In this document: in pieces, positions 1-7,886 of the stretch
How positions within the stretch are numbered: the first letter of the stretch is position 1
How the letters are laid out: each line of letters starts with the position of its first letter
From: Verrucomicrobiota bacterium
GTDB taxonomy: Bacteria > Verrucomicrobiota > Verrucomicrobiia > Verrucomicrobiales > Verrucomicrobiaceae
Reading direction: 5' to 3'
Assembly (NCBI GenBank): GCA_026397715.1
Contig: JAPLUN010000261.1
Location: forward strand, 1-37,510
DNA length: 37,510 nt
Notes under the pieces: generated by a model
Told to the model about the DNA's origin: nothing
Database searches by the model: none
Seen by the model: only the letters and a program-made list of their open reading frames with translations
Position numbers and translations under genes: made by a program

Positions 1-50
1 GCCAGCACGAAGGCCGGCAGCACGATGAGAAGCGCAATGAAATATTCCAT
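1..50 (-). CDS. Start of a membrane protein, truncated by window edge
   Basis: Only the first 16 codons are inside the window. The ATG is at 50-48, one base after the TAG of the acyltransferase gene (54-52), so the two are almost certainly translated from one message. The visible residues, MEYFIALLIVLPAFVLA, form one hydrophobic segment after an acidic residue, as in the first transmembrane helix of a polytopic protein. In this setting an O-antigen polymerase or ligase is a reasonable guess, but nothing seen here identifies a family. Confidence 0.6.
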   Translation of the reverse strand, partial: MEYFIALLIVLPAFVL

Positions 51-51
51 G

Positions 52-714
52 CTATTGCAGCAGAGGTTCTGCGGCCGGGCACTCAGGCTCACAGGCTGGT
101 TTCGCAGGTGTGGAGGCCGTCACAGGATTGCGGCCGGTCCAGGCCATCACTGGGCCAAACCATGACGCGGGGAGATACTCGAATCGCTCGATGTCGCGTG
201 TGCCGAACTCCTTGGCAGGGTTGCCTCCCACCAGGCTGAAGGGCCGCACATCCTTCACCACCACCGCGCCGGCGGCCACCACCGCTCCGCGGCCGATGGT
301 CACGCCTTTCAGCACCATCGCATCCGTGGCCACCCATGCGTAGTCCTCCACCACGATCGGCGCAAACACGTGCTCATAGGTGGGGGAGTTGATGTCATGC
401 GACCCGGTGATCAGCCGCACTCCGTCATTGATCACCACGCAGTTGCCGATCTTGATCTCCGCATGGGCCTGCATGCGGGTGATGCCCACGCTGCATCCTT
501 TGCCGATGCTCAGGTTCGAGGCCTCGCCATGCAGCGTCAGGTTGGAGATCACAGTAGAAGGTGCGATGCGCGCACCCTTCAGAGTCCAGCGCAGCGACTG
601 CCAGCTGTAGGCCAGCAGGCTCGGCAGCGTCCACACGCGCTTCAGCCAGGTCTTCACCCAAGTCGGACTGAAAAGCCGGGGCTTGAGCCGGTTTTGAAAA
701 AGATAGGCGAGCAT
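52..714 (-). CDS. Left-handed beta-helix (hexapeptide) acyltransferase, WcaF/CysE-like
   Basis: Likely transfers an acetyl or other acyl group from CoA to a sugar of the polysaccharide. Hexapeptide turns run from about residue 68 to 165 (IGKGCSVGI, IKIGNCVVI, VTIGRGAVVAAGAVV), with the catalytic-type histidine in GSHDI and the family ending VGGNPAKEFG. At 220 residues it fits the WcaF/maltose O-acetyltransferase size range. The N-terminal 50 residues are basic and aromatic and may lie against the membrane. It sits near the end of the visible operon, 49 bp after the GT2 gene and one base before the next start. The acceptor sugar cannot be read from sequence. Confidence 0.85.
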   Translation of the reverse strand: MLAYLFQNRLKPRLFSPTWVKTWLKRVWTLPSLLAYSWQSLRWTLKGARIAPSTVISNLTLHGEASNLSIGKGCSVGITRMQAHAEIKIGNCVVINDGVRLITGSHDINSPTYEHVFAPIVVEDYAWVATDAMVLKGVTIGRGAVVAAGAVVVKDVRPFSLVGGNPAKEFGTRDIERFEYLPASWFGPVMAWTGRNPVTASTPAKPACEPECPAAEPLLQ

Positions 715-763
715 AGGGATGTGGAAAATCCGAAATCTGGTCAGACACCCTGCACACGCCCCA

Positions 764-1750
764 TCAAGGGGCTGGCGCGGCTGCCTGCTCAGACATTAAC
801 CTCTCACTTGTCTGAATGCGGCTAAGGCATGCCTTAAAGGCGCCTAGGCGTCCGGTAAGGGTGGCCGCAAATCGCTGGCGCGGTTTCGAGCTCGGGCGCA
901 GCACAAAATCCACCGCGCGGGCCAGTCCGGGGCACACATGGCTGCCGATCAGCGCCTGCCAAAGTGGAATGGTCCAGCGCACCAAACCGGTGCCATGCTT
1001 CAGCGCCACAAACGTTTCGTTGTAGGCGATGTCACTCGTTCCTTCGAAGTTGAAAATGCCGCGATGCACCGTGTCCCCATCATGACGCGGAGCCACGTTG
1101 TGGATGATCTCCACGGTGGGATCAAAGATCATCTTCAAGTTTTGGGCTTTCGCCTGCAGTCCCAGCGCCAGTTCCCAGTTAACCTGCGCGCCCTTGCCAC
1201 GCAGGCCGCTCTCAAAGCCGCAGGTGCGCAGAAAATCACCCTTGAAAAGACAGTTTGATCCGCGCAGCACTTGCACCTGACGTGCCTTGCCGCCACCACG
1301 GTGGTGTCCGCCCGTCACGCGGCCAAACCAGTGCACATTGCCCACGTCCTCTTCCAGCGCTTCGGTCCTGCGCATCTCTGGGTAGTCCATCAGCATGTCG
1401 CGGGCGCCTGCCGCCACCACGTCCGGGCGGGACTTCACATGCGCCAGCAGAGTGCTGGTCCAGTGCGGGGGGATCTCCACATCATCATCCAGCAGGGCAA
1501 TCCACGGCGCTTGGCATTCCTTCAGGCAGGAGTTCATCGAGCCCACCACTCCCACGCCGCGCGCTTCAACCGCGCGCACCGGCAGCACGGCCTCATATTC
1601 TTCGATCACCGCGCGAGTGACATCATCATCAGCGCGCACGCCTACCACGATCTGGTCTGCCTGCTTCTCCTGCAGTTTCAGCGCCTCAAGGCACCGGCGC
1701 AGATGGTCGGGCCGCTTCAGGGTGGGGATGATGATGTCGATGTTTTCCAT
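764..1750 (-). CDS. Glycosyltransferase family 2
   Basis: An inverting GT-A glycosyltransferase expected to add one sugar to the lipid-linked repeat unit at the cytoplasmic face. It opens with the family strand IDIIIPTLKRPDHLRRCL, and the metal/nucleotide-sugar motif LLDDDVEIPP is at residues 87-95. A later segment (GLRGKGAQVNWELALGLQA) matches the acceptor-side helix region of GT2 enzymes. There is no obvious transmembrane anchor. The start at 1750 lies 6 bp after the stop of the upstream GT4, consistent with translational coupling. Donor and linkage are unknown. Confidence 0.88.
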   Translation of the reverse strand: MENIDIIIPTLKRPDHLRRCLEALKLQEKQADQIVVGVRADDDVTRAVIEEYEAVLPVRAVEARGVGVVGSMNSCLKECQAPWIALLDDDVEIPPHWTSTLLAHVKSRPDVVAAGARDMLMDYPEMRRTEALEEDVGNVHWFGRVTGGHHRGGGKARQVQVLRGSNCLFKGDFLRTCGFESGLRGKGAQVNWELALGLQAKAQNLKMIFDPTVEIIHNVAPRHDGDTVHRGIFNFEGTSDIAYNETFVALKHGTGLVRWTIPLWQALIGSHVCPGLARAVDFVLRPSSKPRQRFAATLTGRLGAFKACLSRIQTSERLMSEQAAAPAP

Positions 1751-1756
1751 GATGGA

Positions 1757-2992
1757 TCAGGCGGGTGAAAGGTTCTTGAAGGGGGGGCGCAGTGCGTTCT
1801 CGAGAATCGTGGTGATCTGGCCTGTCACCCGGCCAAGATCGAAATACCGTTCGGCCACCGTGCGTGATTTCACCGGCGCGTCCGGCAGTTGCTGGCCGAG
1901 GCGCATCAGCGCGCTGGCAAACGTTTCCGGACGGTCGTCTGCCAGGTGGATGTCACGGTCGCAGAGATAATCCGCGTTGCCGTTCGTGTGGCCCACGATG
2001 ACGGGCAGTCCACACGCCTGTGCCTCGGCCACGGAAGAGCCAAAGTTTTCCTCATCGCTTGGTTGGGCCAGCACATCATGCTGGCGCAGCAGTGCGGGCA
2101 CCTCCGTGCGCGGCATGGATTTGATCCAGCTCAGGCGGTCGGGGAAAGGGAAGGACTCGATCAGCTTTTCATAACCGGGCACGAAGCCCGTGCCGCCCAC
2201 GATGGTGGCGCGCACATGCACCCCCTGGCGGATGGCCAGTTCAAGCCCGCGCAGGAACAGATCCAGTCTCTTGCGTGGGATGATGCGGCCCAGCCACAGC
2301 ACGCGCAGTTCTGCATTCTTTTTAGCACTTTCATCCGCCGGGCGGAACATGTTCAAATCAATCGGGTAGGGCAGCGTGTCCACGCGTTCTTCCTGCACGC
2401 CATACACATCGGTCAGCGTTTTCTTCGACTGCTGGCTGCCCACGATGATGTGGTCCGAGTGCTTCAATCCTGGCAGGCCGATGGAGGAAAGGCGGATGCG
2501 CGCCAGCATCAGCCATTGCAGCGCCTTGCGCGGGCCTGCGAGTTTCTTGATCTCGGCAAAGCGGGACACAATGGAGCGCGCGTCCGTGCCGGGCGGGCCT
2601 TGGGCAAAGCTGATCATCGGCAGATTCCTCACACGGCCCGGTGCATAGTCACCGAGCCATAGGCAAAGGTCATAATGGCGTGTCGCATGCTGCTGGCGCA
2701 TCTTCCTCAGCAGCAGGCGTTCGTAAGTGGCGCAGTCCACACGGCAGGCCATGAATCCCAAAGCCGGTATTTTTTGCACCCTGGCGCGGAAGCGGTCCGG
2801 GCCCACGTTGTCCGTGCAGACAAAGCGGAAACGCTCATGCTCGCCCACGCACGGACGGGGATCGACAAAGGAGGGCTTCGAGAAGAAGTCCACTTCGTGC
2901 CCGTCTTCAAGGAGTGAACGCAGCAGCAGTGCATTGGCCGAAGCCACGCTGCCCTCCTGGGCTGAGACGTAACCGCTGACTGCTAGTTTCAT
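1757..2992 (-). CDS. Glycosyltransferase family 4 (GT-B)
   Basis: A retaining GT-B enzyme of the Glycos_transf_1 type (411 residues). An N-terminal Rossmann-like strand (MKLAVSGYVSAQEGS) leads into the acceptor domain. The donor domain carries VLWLGRIIPRKRLDLFLRGL and the E-x7-E-like signature in EENFGSSVAEAQACGLPVI. I chose the ATG at 2992 rather than an upstream in-frame start at 3055 because it overlaps the TGA of the ATP-grasp gene as ATGA and begins exactly at the conserved strand. A decayed copy of this gene's 5' end survives at 4857-4896. A run of seven C sits on the coding strand near the 3' end. Confidence 0.88.
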   Translation of the reverse strand: MKLAVSGYVSAQEGSVASANALLLRSLLEDGHEVDFFSKPSFVDPRPCVGEHERFRFVCTDNVGPDRFRARVQKIPALGFMACRVDCATYERLLLRKMRQQHATRHYDLCLWLGDYAPGRVRNLPMISFAQGPPGTDARSIVSRFAEIKKLAGPRKALQWLMLARIRLSSIGLPGLKHSDHIIVGSQQSKKTLTDVYGVQEERVDTLPYPIDLNMFRPADESAKKNAELRVLWLGRIIPRKRLDLFLRGLELAIRQGVHVRATIVGGTGFVPGYEKLIESFPFPDRLSWIKSMPRTEVPALLRQHDVLAQPSDEENFGSSVAEAQACGLPVIVGHTNGNADYLCDRDIHLADDRPETFASALMRLGQQLPDAPVKSRTVAERYFDLGRVTGQITTILENALRPPFKNLSPA

Positions 2993-3939
2993 GGGAGCGA
3001 ACTGGTGAGGGTGAGGGCCACGAGGCTTTTGTCGCTCGTCGGCTTCTGCAGCCACTGCTTGCAGATTTGGGCGTCGAAACTCAAGGGTTTGAATGCACCG
3101 AGGCCCGCTTCGGGGAAGAAGGTTAGCTCACCGAAGTAGATGCCCTTGTCCGTCTGGTACAAATCGACACGGACGAAGTTTTGTTCGTGGGAAAGCTTTT
3201 CGGCGATGGCCAGCATGCTTGCCAGTCCTTCCGGGGCGGGAGCTGCCGTCGCATAGGTTTCATATTGAAAGCTGACCGGCAGCAGTTTCCAGTCCGGCGA
3301 ATATAGGCAGCGCTTGTGATCCACATAGCGTCCGGTGTCATGCTGGATGAAGGCCACTTTGCCGCGGAAGCAGAAGAACTTGTAGTCTTCAGGCACCAGA
3401 TGATTGCAGGGAAGAAACTCCTCGGCGATGACCCCTGGCACAAGATGTCGGTAGCTCGGTTCACGAGAACCCCGGAAGTATTCCATCGTGAGCCAGTGAC
3501 GGATGCTGGACTTTTCTTCTTCAGTGAGTCGGCGGGGTTCTTTGACAAGAATCGTCATTCCGGAGCCGTGGGTGCCTTTGATGACACAGCGTGGCACCAC
3601 GGAGTCGAAAAATGAATCATCTGCCGTTGTGGCGTAGTGCAATGTTTTCGCCACCCGGCATTCCACAGCCGCGCCAATCATGGCCTTCTCCATGGATTCC
3701 TTGGCCAGATGCTTGTCCACCCATTGGGCAAAGGAGATGGACTTTGGCAGCGACACCTTGCGCGCAAACAGCCATTCATTCAAAGTGCGTGGATTGTTCA
3801 GCCGTGGGCGGAAACCGTAGGTGCGCTGGAAGACTCGATACGAGAGCAGGTAGCTGGCCCAAGGGGCGTCGGGCAGTATCTTTGCGAGTGTTTTGCCGAT
3901 TCCGCCTTCGCGCACGAACTTGAGCAGTGGAAGATTCAT
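2989..3939 (-). CDS. ATP-grasp enzyme of the TupA family
   Basis: Resembles ATPgrasp_TupA (PF14305), named after TupA of teichuronopeptide synthesis in alkaliphilic Bacillus. ATP-grasp enzymes join a carboxylate to an amine through an acyl phosphate. Visible elements are NNPRTLNEWLFARK (49-61), the nucleotide-binding strand VIKGTHGSG (119-127), the acidic IAEEFL (171-176), DYKFFCFRGKV (185-195), FVRVDLYQTDKGIYFGELTF (255-274) and the closing PEAGLGAFKPLSFD. Length (316) suits the family. Its TGA overlaps the ATG of the downstream GT4. In a cluster making UDP-glucuronate, a plausible role is amidation of a uronic acid with an amino acid; that is inference. A C-terminal fragment of a second copy lies at 5815-5962. 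Confidence 0.82.
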   Translation of the reverse strand: MNLPLLKFVREGGIGKTLAKILPDAPWASYLLSYRVFQRTYGFRPRLNNPRTLNEWLFARKVSLPKSISFAQWVDKHLAKESMEKAMIGAAVECRVAKTLHYATTADDSFFDSVVPRCVIKGTHGSGMTILVKEPRRLTEEEKSSIRHWLTMEYFRGSREPSYRHLVPGVIAEEFLPCNHLVPEDYKFFCFRGKVAFIQHDTGRYVDHKRCLYSPDWKLLPVSFQYETYATAAPAPEGLASMLAIAEKLSHEQNFVRVDLYQTDKGIYFGELTFFPEAGLGAFKPLSFDAQICKQWLQKPTSDKSLVALTLTSSLP

Positions 3940-3971
3940 GGTTGGTTGGTGTCCGAAGTTTGGTGATGTTT

Positions 3972-4763
3972 TTAACTGGTAGCCATCTGGGGGCAGGGGG
4001 GGGGCTCAGTGTAGCCTGCCTCAGCCATCATCTTGCGGATGTCGTCGGCAGCCTTTTCCAGCGTTCTTTCCGATGTGTTGTGCATCTCGATCGCGATGGA
4101 TTTGATGATGCGGCGCTTCAGGCTTTCCCGCGCACCTGCGATGACCTTCTCATCGAAACCTTCCACATCCACCTTGATGGCGGAGACTTCCTTCATGCCG
4201 TTGGACTCGATCAGCCAGTCCAGTGTGACCACCGGGACGCTGCGGCGTTCGCGGAAGCGGTCAAGCCGGCTTGGGCGGGTGCACAGGGAGGACGCACCGC
4301 TGTTGGTGGAGGGCTGGACGACAAAGTTCGCACTGCCCTCGAAATCACCAATGGCGAAAGGAGCCAGGGTGCAGGTGCTGCTGCGGTTGAGCTGCACATT
4401 GCGCAGGATCACAGGCCACAGCGCCGCGTTCGGTTCCACACAAATCACTCGTGCAGCCTTCAGCGTGGTGGCGGCAAACATGGAGAAGTAGCCTTCATTC
4501 GCCCCCACATCCAAAAAGGTGCCGGTGGAGTCGAGGGTGGATCTGAGCCACTCCTCCAGTTTCTCTTCATACTTGCCTTGCGCCAGGGCATCCGCCAGCG
4601 GGCTGATGGGATCCAGCCAGAGTTTGACACCGTTGTCTTCGATCTGCGTTTCCACGCGGCGGGTGCGCAGCGCCCACTTCACGCATGCGCCGATCTCTTT
4701 GGGGTGGGTGTTGAGGCACCAGTGGCGGAGGCTGGGTCTGACTGTGTTTCTGAGTGCATTCAT
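3972..4763 (-). CDS. FkbM family SAM-dependent methyltransferase
   Basis: Likely O-methylates a sugar of the repeat unit. The SAM-binding motif FLDVGANEGYF is at residues 83-93, the acidic ribose-binding residue is in VCVEPN (about 108-112), and the FkbM signature KVDVEGFDEKVI is at 197-208. At 263 residues it is near normal family size. The coding strand has a run of nine C (4004-3996) four to six codons before the stop, so the last residues (TEPPPCPQMATS) would be sensitive to slippage or a base-calling error. The start at 4763 overlaps the end of a decayed reading frame left by the GT4 fossil. Confidence 0.85.
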   Translation of the reverse strand: MNALRNTVRPSLRHWCLNTHPKEIGACVKWALRTRRVETQIEDNGVKLWLDPISPLADALAQGKYEEKLEEWLRSTLDSTGTFLDVGANEGYFSMFAATTLKAARVICVEPNAALWPVILRNVQLNRSSTCTLAPFAIGDFEGSANFVVQPSTNSGASSLCTRPSRLDRFRERRSVPVVTLDWLIESNGMKEVSAIKVDVEGFDEKVIAGARESLKRRIIKSIAIEMHNTSERTLEKAADDIRKMMAEAGYTEPPPCPQMATS

Positions 4764-4896
4764 CTTTGTTTATTGTGTTTATGCAGGTGATTGAATGGGC
4801 GGGTGCGTTGCTTGGGAAAGGTCCCCATTCTGTGAAGCGAGAGCGGAAGATCAGCCACTCCCGCGCTGAGACTTATCCGCTGACCGCCGGTTTCAT
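4764..4896 (-). pseudogene. Remnant of a second copy of the GT4 gene at 1757-2992
   Basis: From its ATG at 4896 the minus strand matches the 5' end of the intact GT4 gene (from 2992) at 32 of 39 bases with no gap, by hand alignment. Translated, it begins MKPAVSG and then hits TAA before VSAREW; the intact gene reads MKLAVSGYVSAQEG. The ATG overlaps the TGA of the preceding gene as ATGA, the same junction as at the intact copy. Past 4852, GATCTT, AACGCAC and the residues RPFNHL resemble the intact C-terminus (DLGRV... RPPFKNL) at similar spacing, so the fossil may be a gene with a large internal deletion. The first 40 bases are well supported; the rest is tentative. Confidence 0.72.
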
Positions 4897-5795
4897 ACGT
4901 GTTGTGTGTTGGCGACGGGGGCGATCCAGTAGGGAGTCCAGTCCGGCTGCATGCCCAGTTTGCGGCGAAGGGCTGACAGCAGTTTGCCGCCGTAGAAGGA
5001 GATGAGGCAGCGATGCCGCAACAACGTGCGGAAGCGCACCCGAGAGTTGCGCGTGTATTGATGAAACACGCCCACGAGTCCGTGCACATTGTCCAGCAGG
5101 CCGCAGCTGGTGATGCCCACCTGGCTGTCTGCCGCCATGTTGCCGTAATGGCATATCATGGCATTGTGTGCTGGCTGAAAGCTGATTTCTGCGGCGAAGT
5201 CCGAGGTGCGCATGACCATGTTCATGGCGATCTGGTCACCATTGAAGCTCCTGGCGCGGATGGACTGACTCCAGATGGCACGGCAAAACTCGACGAAACG
5301 CCCTGCGCGCCCGGCGATGACACCGGCGCAGAAGATTTCCATCGGGCAGATGATGTCCATCAGGTCCGGGAAGTTCGAGCGCACGTTTTCCAGATTCCAC
5401 GCGGAGCTGCCGTAGGTCACGCCTTCGGAGGCGCAGGCCAGTGGCTTGTCCGCCAGCAGACCGTCGAGCACATCATGGATCGAACGTTGAAACGCCACGT
5501 CACGCACGTCACACATGAGGATGCGGGCATCGGGATCGAGGGTTTCGGCAAAGTCAGCGACATCCTTGAAGCGGTCTTCGTTGACACCACGGCCGCTGCG
5601 GGCTGTGATGATCTGGATGCCCTCTGCACGCAGCCGAGCGAGCGCCTGCTCCGTCATGTGCTCATAGCAGAGCAGGATGACCTGGCCGGAAAATCCAGCC
5701 TGTATTGCCGAGCGGTGCCAGCAGCACACGTCAGCCCAGTCGTGGTGGTCGATGGCTCCGATAAGGAAGTCCGATGTTTTGGCGTTCGTTTTCAT
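4893..5795 (-). CDS. GT-A-like putative glycosyltransferase, paralogue of the C-terminal domain at 5975-7855
   Basis: A 300-residue protein with a clear full-length paralogue in residues 323-626 of the fused gene upstream. Shared features are LIGAIDHHDW near the start, an aspartate motif CDVRDVAFQ (residues 95-103, a DxD-type metal/nucleotide-sugar site), EGVTYGSSAWNLENVR, and SFNGDQIAMN, which resembles the NGDQ/DQ motif of GT-A enzymes. I infer a nucleotide-sugar-dependent glycosyltransferase but do not recognise a named family. The ATG at 5795 aligns with the paralogue's start region; the 5' extension to 5858 begins inside the fossil at 5815-5962 and is unlikely to be real. The gene is bracketed by two fossil fragments. 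Confidence 0.72.
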   Translation of the reverse strand: MKTNAKTSDFLIGAIDHHDWADVCCWHRSAIQAGFSGQVILLCYEHMTEQALARLRAEGIQIITARSGRGVNEDRFKDVADFAETLDPDARILMCDVRDVAFQRSIHDVLDGLLADKPLACASEGVTYGSSAWNLENVRSNFPDLMDIICPMEIFCAGVIAGRAGRFVEFCRAIWSQSIRARSFNGDQIAMNMVMRTSDFAAEISFQPAHNAMICHYGNMAADSQVGITSCGLLDNVHGLVGVFHQYTRNSRVRFRTLLRHRCLISFYGGKLLSALRRKLGMQPDWTPYWIAPVANTQHV

Positions 5796-5814
5796 GAAGA
5801 AACTTTTCTGGGCT

Positions 5815-5962
5815 TCAGCAGGCCTGGGGCATCCAGTGCCGATAGCCATATGTGTCAAAACTGATGGGATTGAAGATGCCGAGCCCGCTATCGCGGGAAG
5901 AAGGTCATTTCACCCAAGTACAAACCTTGGTCTGTCTGATTCAGGTCCACCTGGACGAAGTG
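5815..5962 (-). pseudogene. C-terminal fragment of a second TupA-type ATP-grasp gene
   Basis: Minus-strand translation gives HFVQVDLNQTDQGLYLGEMT followed by FFP, matching residues 254-276 of the intact ATP-grasp enzyme (NFVRVDLYQTDKGIYFGELT, FFP) at 16 of 23 positions. After an apparent one-base insertion the frame changes and continues DSGLGIFNPISFD against EAGLGAFKPLSFD, then ends at TGA 5817-5815. No start or ATP-binding half remains, and the homology begins within about 12 bases of the stop of the upstream gene (5975). This is therefore a truncated, frameshifted relic, not a functional gene. Confidence 0.85.
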
Positions 5963-5974
5963 AAAGAGGGAGCG

Positions 5975-7855
5975 TCACGCCGGAGGCGATGCGGGAGAGG
6001 TCTTCCAATAGACCTTGCTGTTATCGGTGGGCATGAAGCGCTGCTTAAGGCGATGGACCACGCTGGTGAGGAGGCAGTTGTAGCGCAGCAGCACGCGCAT
6101 GCGCTCGGAGGTGCTTTCCGTGTATTGATGCAGGATGGGCACCGGCTTCTCGTCCACTTTGAGGGCGATGCCTCGGACCATGGAGAACTTTGGCTCGCCC
6201 AAGGTGGACTTGCCCTGTTTATGGCGCAGCCAAGTGGCACGCGCATGGAAGATGCGGCCATCCTGAACGGTCAGGAACCGCGTCTGGTTCACGAACTCAG
6301 GCTCGCGCAGAGCAATGTTCATCGCCACCTGGTCGCCGTTGAAACTCGGAGCGGACTTGGCCAGATCCCAGATGCGCTCAGAAAGGCGCTTCAGCGCGCC
6401 TGCGGTGCCGACGATCACGCCGGAGCAATAGACTTCCTCGTAGAGCATGCGGGCCTCATGCGCGGGGAAAACCTTGCGCAGCGTTGCAAGGTTCCATTCA
6501 GAGTCGTGGTAACACCAGCCTTCGGAGCTCACCACCAGTTCTTTTCCATTGGAGACATTAATCAGGTCGCCCAGAATGGCCGGATCTTCCTGGAATACCA
6601 CGTCGCGGACATCCGTGGCGACGACGCATGTTTCCGGGGCGATGGATTCCAGTATGCTGGCGAAGTCCTTGAAGCGTCCGCGGTTCACGGAAATCTCCAT
6701 TTTGGCCTCGACAATCTCAACGCCGTGATGGCGCATTTGGTCTTTCACGTATTCGGCCACATCCTCATACGTGACGAGGATCACACGACCGGTGTAGGAG
6801 GTTTTGCGCAACGACTTGATCCAAGGTGCCACGACGGGCCATTCGTGATGATTGATGGCTCCGATTACAACTGTGTTAGCAGTGGGCATATTCAAAAAGG
6901 GGGTAGAGGGATAGGATGTTCCTGCGGCGGCAGGTGGGGTTATCTGAAAAGGCGGGAAATGTTTCTTCAGGTGCTGCCAGCGGCTGATGGTGCTCAGCTT
7001 GAGCGGACGGCGTGCCTTCCAGAGGCGTGGAAGGTCGCGCCACAGGTCAGCCAGCGCCTCCTTGAGCAGCGGCTGCCAGTCACCATCAGTCCAGTCGTTT
7101 GCCAGGCGGAGATACCGTGCGCCTTGCAGCACGCGCGGGCCAAAGCTGAGGGCGAGCATCCAGAGCGGTTCATGCAGCACGGCCTGATACCAGATGTTGC
7201 GTGCATTCAGCTTGGCTCGCTGGCGGCTGTTGCGCGCGTTGGGGCTGGGATTGTGACAGATGCAGCGTTCTGGAAGGTAGAGGACGGCGAAGCCGGCATC
7301 CCACTGGCGTTTGCAGAATTCGTTTTCTTCGTGCGCCATTTGAAGAAGATCCTGGAAACCGCCGATCTGATGATACACATCTGCGCGAGTCAGTGCAGCG
7401 CAGGTCATGAAGCCGCAGGTGAAGCATGGATGCTCCACCGGTGCGGGCTGCATGTAGGGCCCCAGTTTTCCATCTTCAGTTGACTGCGGGTAGGCGATCG
7501 AACCGATGGTCGGTTCGTTTTTCAAGATGTGAAGGCCGTCTTCAATGCCCTTGCGCTCAAGCACGAGGGAATCGTCATCGAGGAACAAGTAAACAGAGCC
7601 CGTGGCCTTCGCCGCCAGTATATTGCGGCCGGTCGTGGGAAATACCTGCTTGTCTGCGGAAATGATGTGCAGGCGTTTGCGAACTTCTGAAGGCACGGAG
7701 TCGAAGCAGTTGTCCCTCCAGGGTTGCTTCGGTGCGTTTTTGAGCAACAACACCTCGTGCAGCCGGTCGCCGAGTTTGGCGAGGCTTGCGAGACACCGGG
7801 TGACTTCGTCGAGACGGTCACTGCAGATGATCAGAGCTGAAATTTCATGTGCCAT
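5975..7855 (-). CDS. Two-domain glycosyltransferase: GT2 fused to a second GT-A-like domain
   Basis: Residues 1 to about 300 are a GT2 domain: it opens with ISALIICSDRLDEVTRCL, has the metal motif YLFLDDDSLVLE (93-95), GGFQDLLQMAHEENEFC as the acceptor-side motif, and a helical tail. A proline/alanine/serine-rich linker (about 303-322) joins it to residues 323-626, a paralogue of the free protein at 4893-5795, with ATDVRDVVFQ at 413-422 and SFNGDQVAMN. Residue 323 is a methionine at ATG 6889, right where the free paralogue starts, so this may be two former genes joined by loss of a stop, or a sequencing slip in the CCCCCTTTTT run just before it. As read, the frame is open throughout. Confidence 0.8.
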   Translation of the reverse strand: MAHEISALIICSDRLDEVTRCLASLAKLGDRLHEVLLLKNAPKQPWRDNCFDSVPSEVRKRLHIISADKQVFPTTGRNILAAKATGSVYLFLDDDSLVLERKGIEDGLHILKNEPTIGSIAYPQSTEDGKLGPYMQPAPVEHPCFTCGFMTCAALTRADVYHQIGGFQDLLQMAHEENEFCKRQWDAGFAVLYLPERCICHNPSPNARNSRQRAKLNARNIWYQAVLHEPLWMLALSFGPRVLQGARYLRLANDWTDGDWQPLLKEALADLWRDLPRLWKARRPLKLSTISRWQHLKKHFPPFQITPPAAAGTSYPSTPFLNMPTANTVVIGAINHHEWPVVAPWIKSLRKTSYTGRVILVTYEDVAEYVKDQMRHHGVEIVEAKMEISVNRGRFKDFASILESIAPETCVVATDVRDVVFQEDPAILGDLINVSNGKELVVSSEGWCYHDSEWNLATLRKVFPAHEARMLYEEVYCSGVIVGTAGALKRLSERIWDLAKSAPSFNGDQVAMNIALREPEFVNQTRFLTVQDGRIFHARATWLRHKQGKSTLGEPKFSMVRGIALKVDEKPVPILHQYTESTSERMRVLLRYNCLLTSVVHRLKQRFMPTDNSKVYWKTSPASPPA

Positions 7856-7886
7856 GGTCGATGTGGATGAGGTTGAAAAGGGAATA

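Noticed and set aside
5796..5858. TTG/ATG upstream starts for the gene at 4893-5795
   Set aside because: The extra residues are encoded by the decayed ATP-grasp fragment and have no counterpart in the paralogue.
5852..7483. 543-codon open frame on the plus strand
   Set aside because: Antisense to the fused glycosyltransferase; its translation shows no recognisable domain, whereas the minus strand has clear motifs. Long antisense frames are expected at this GC content.
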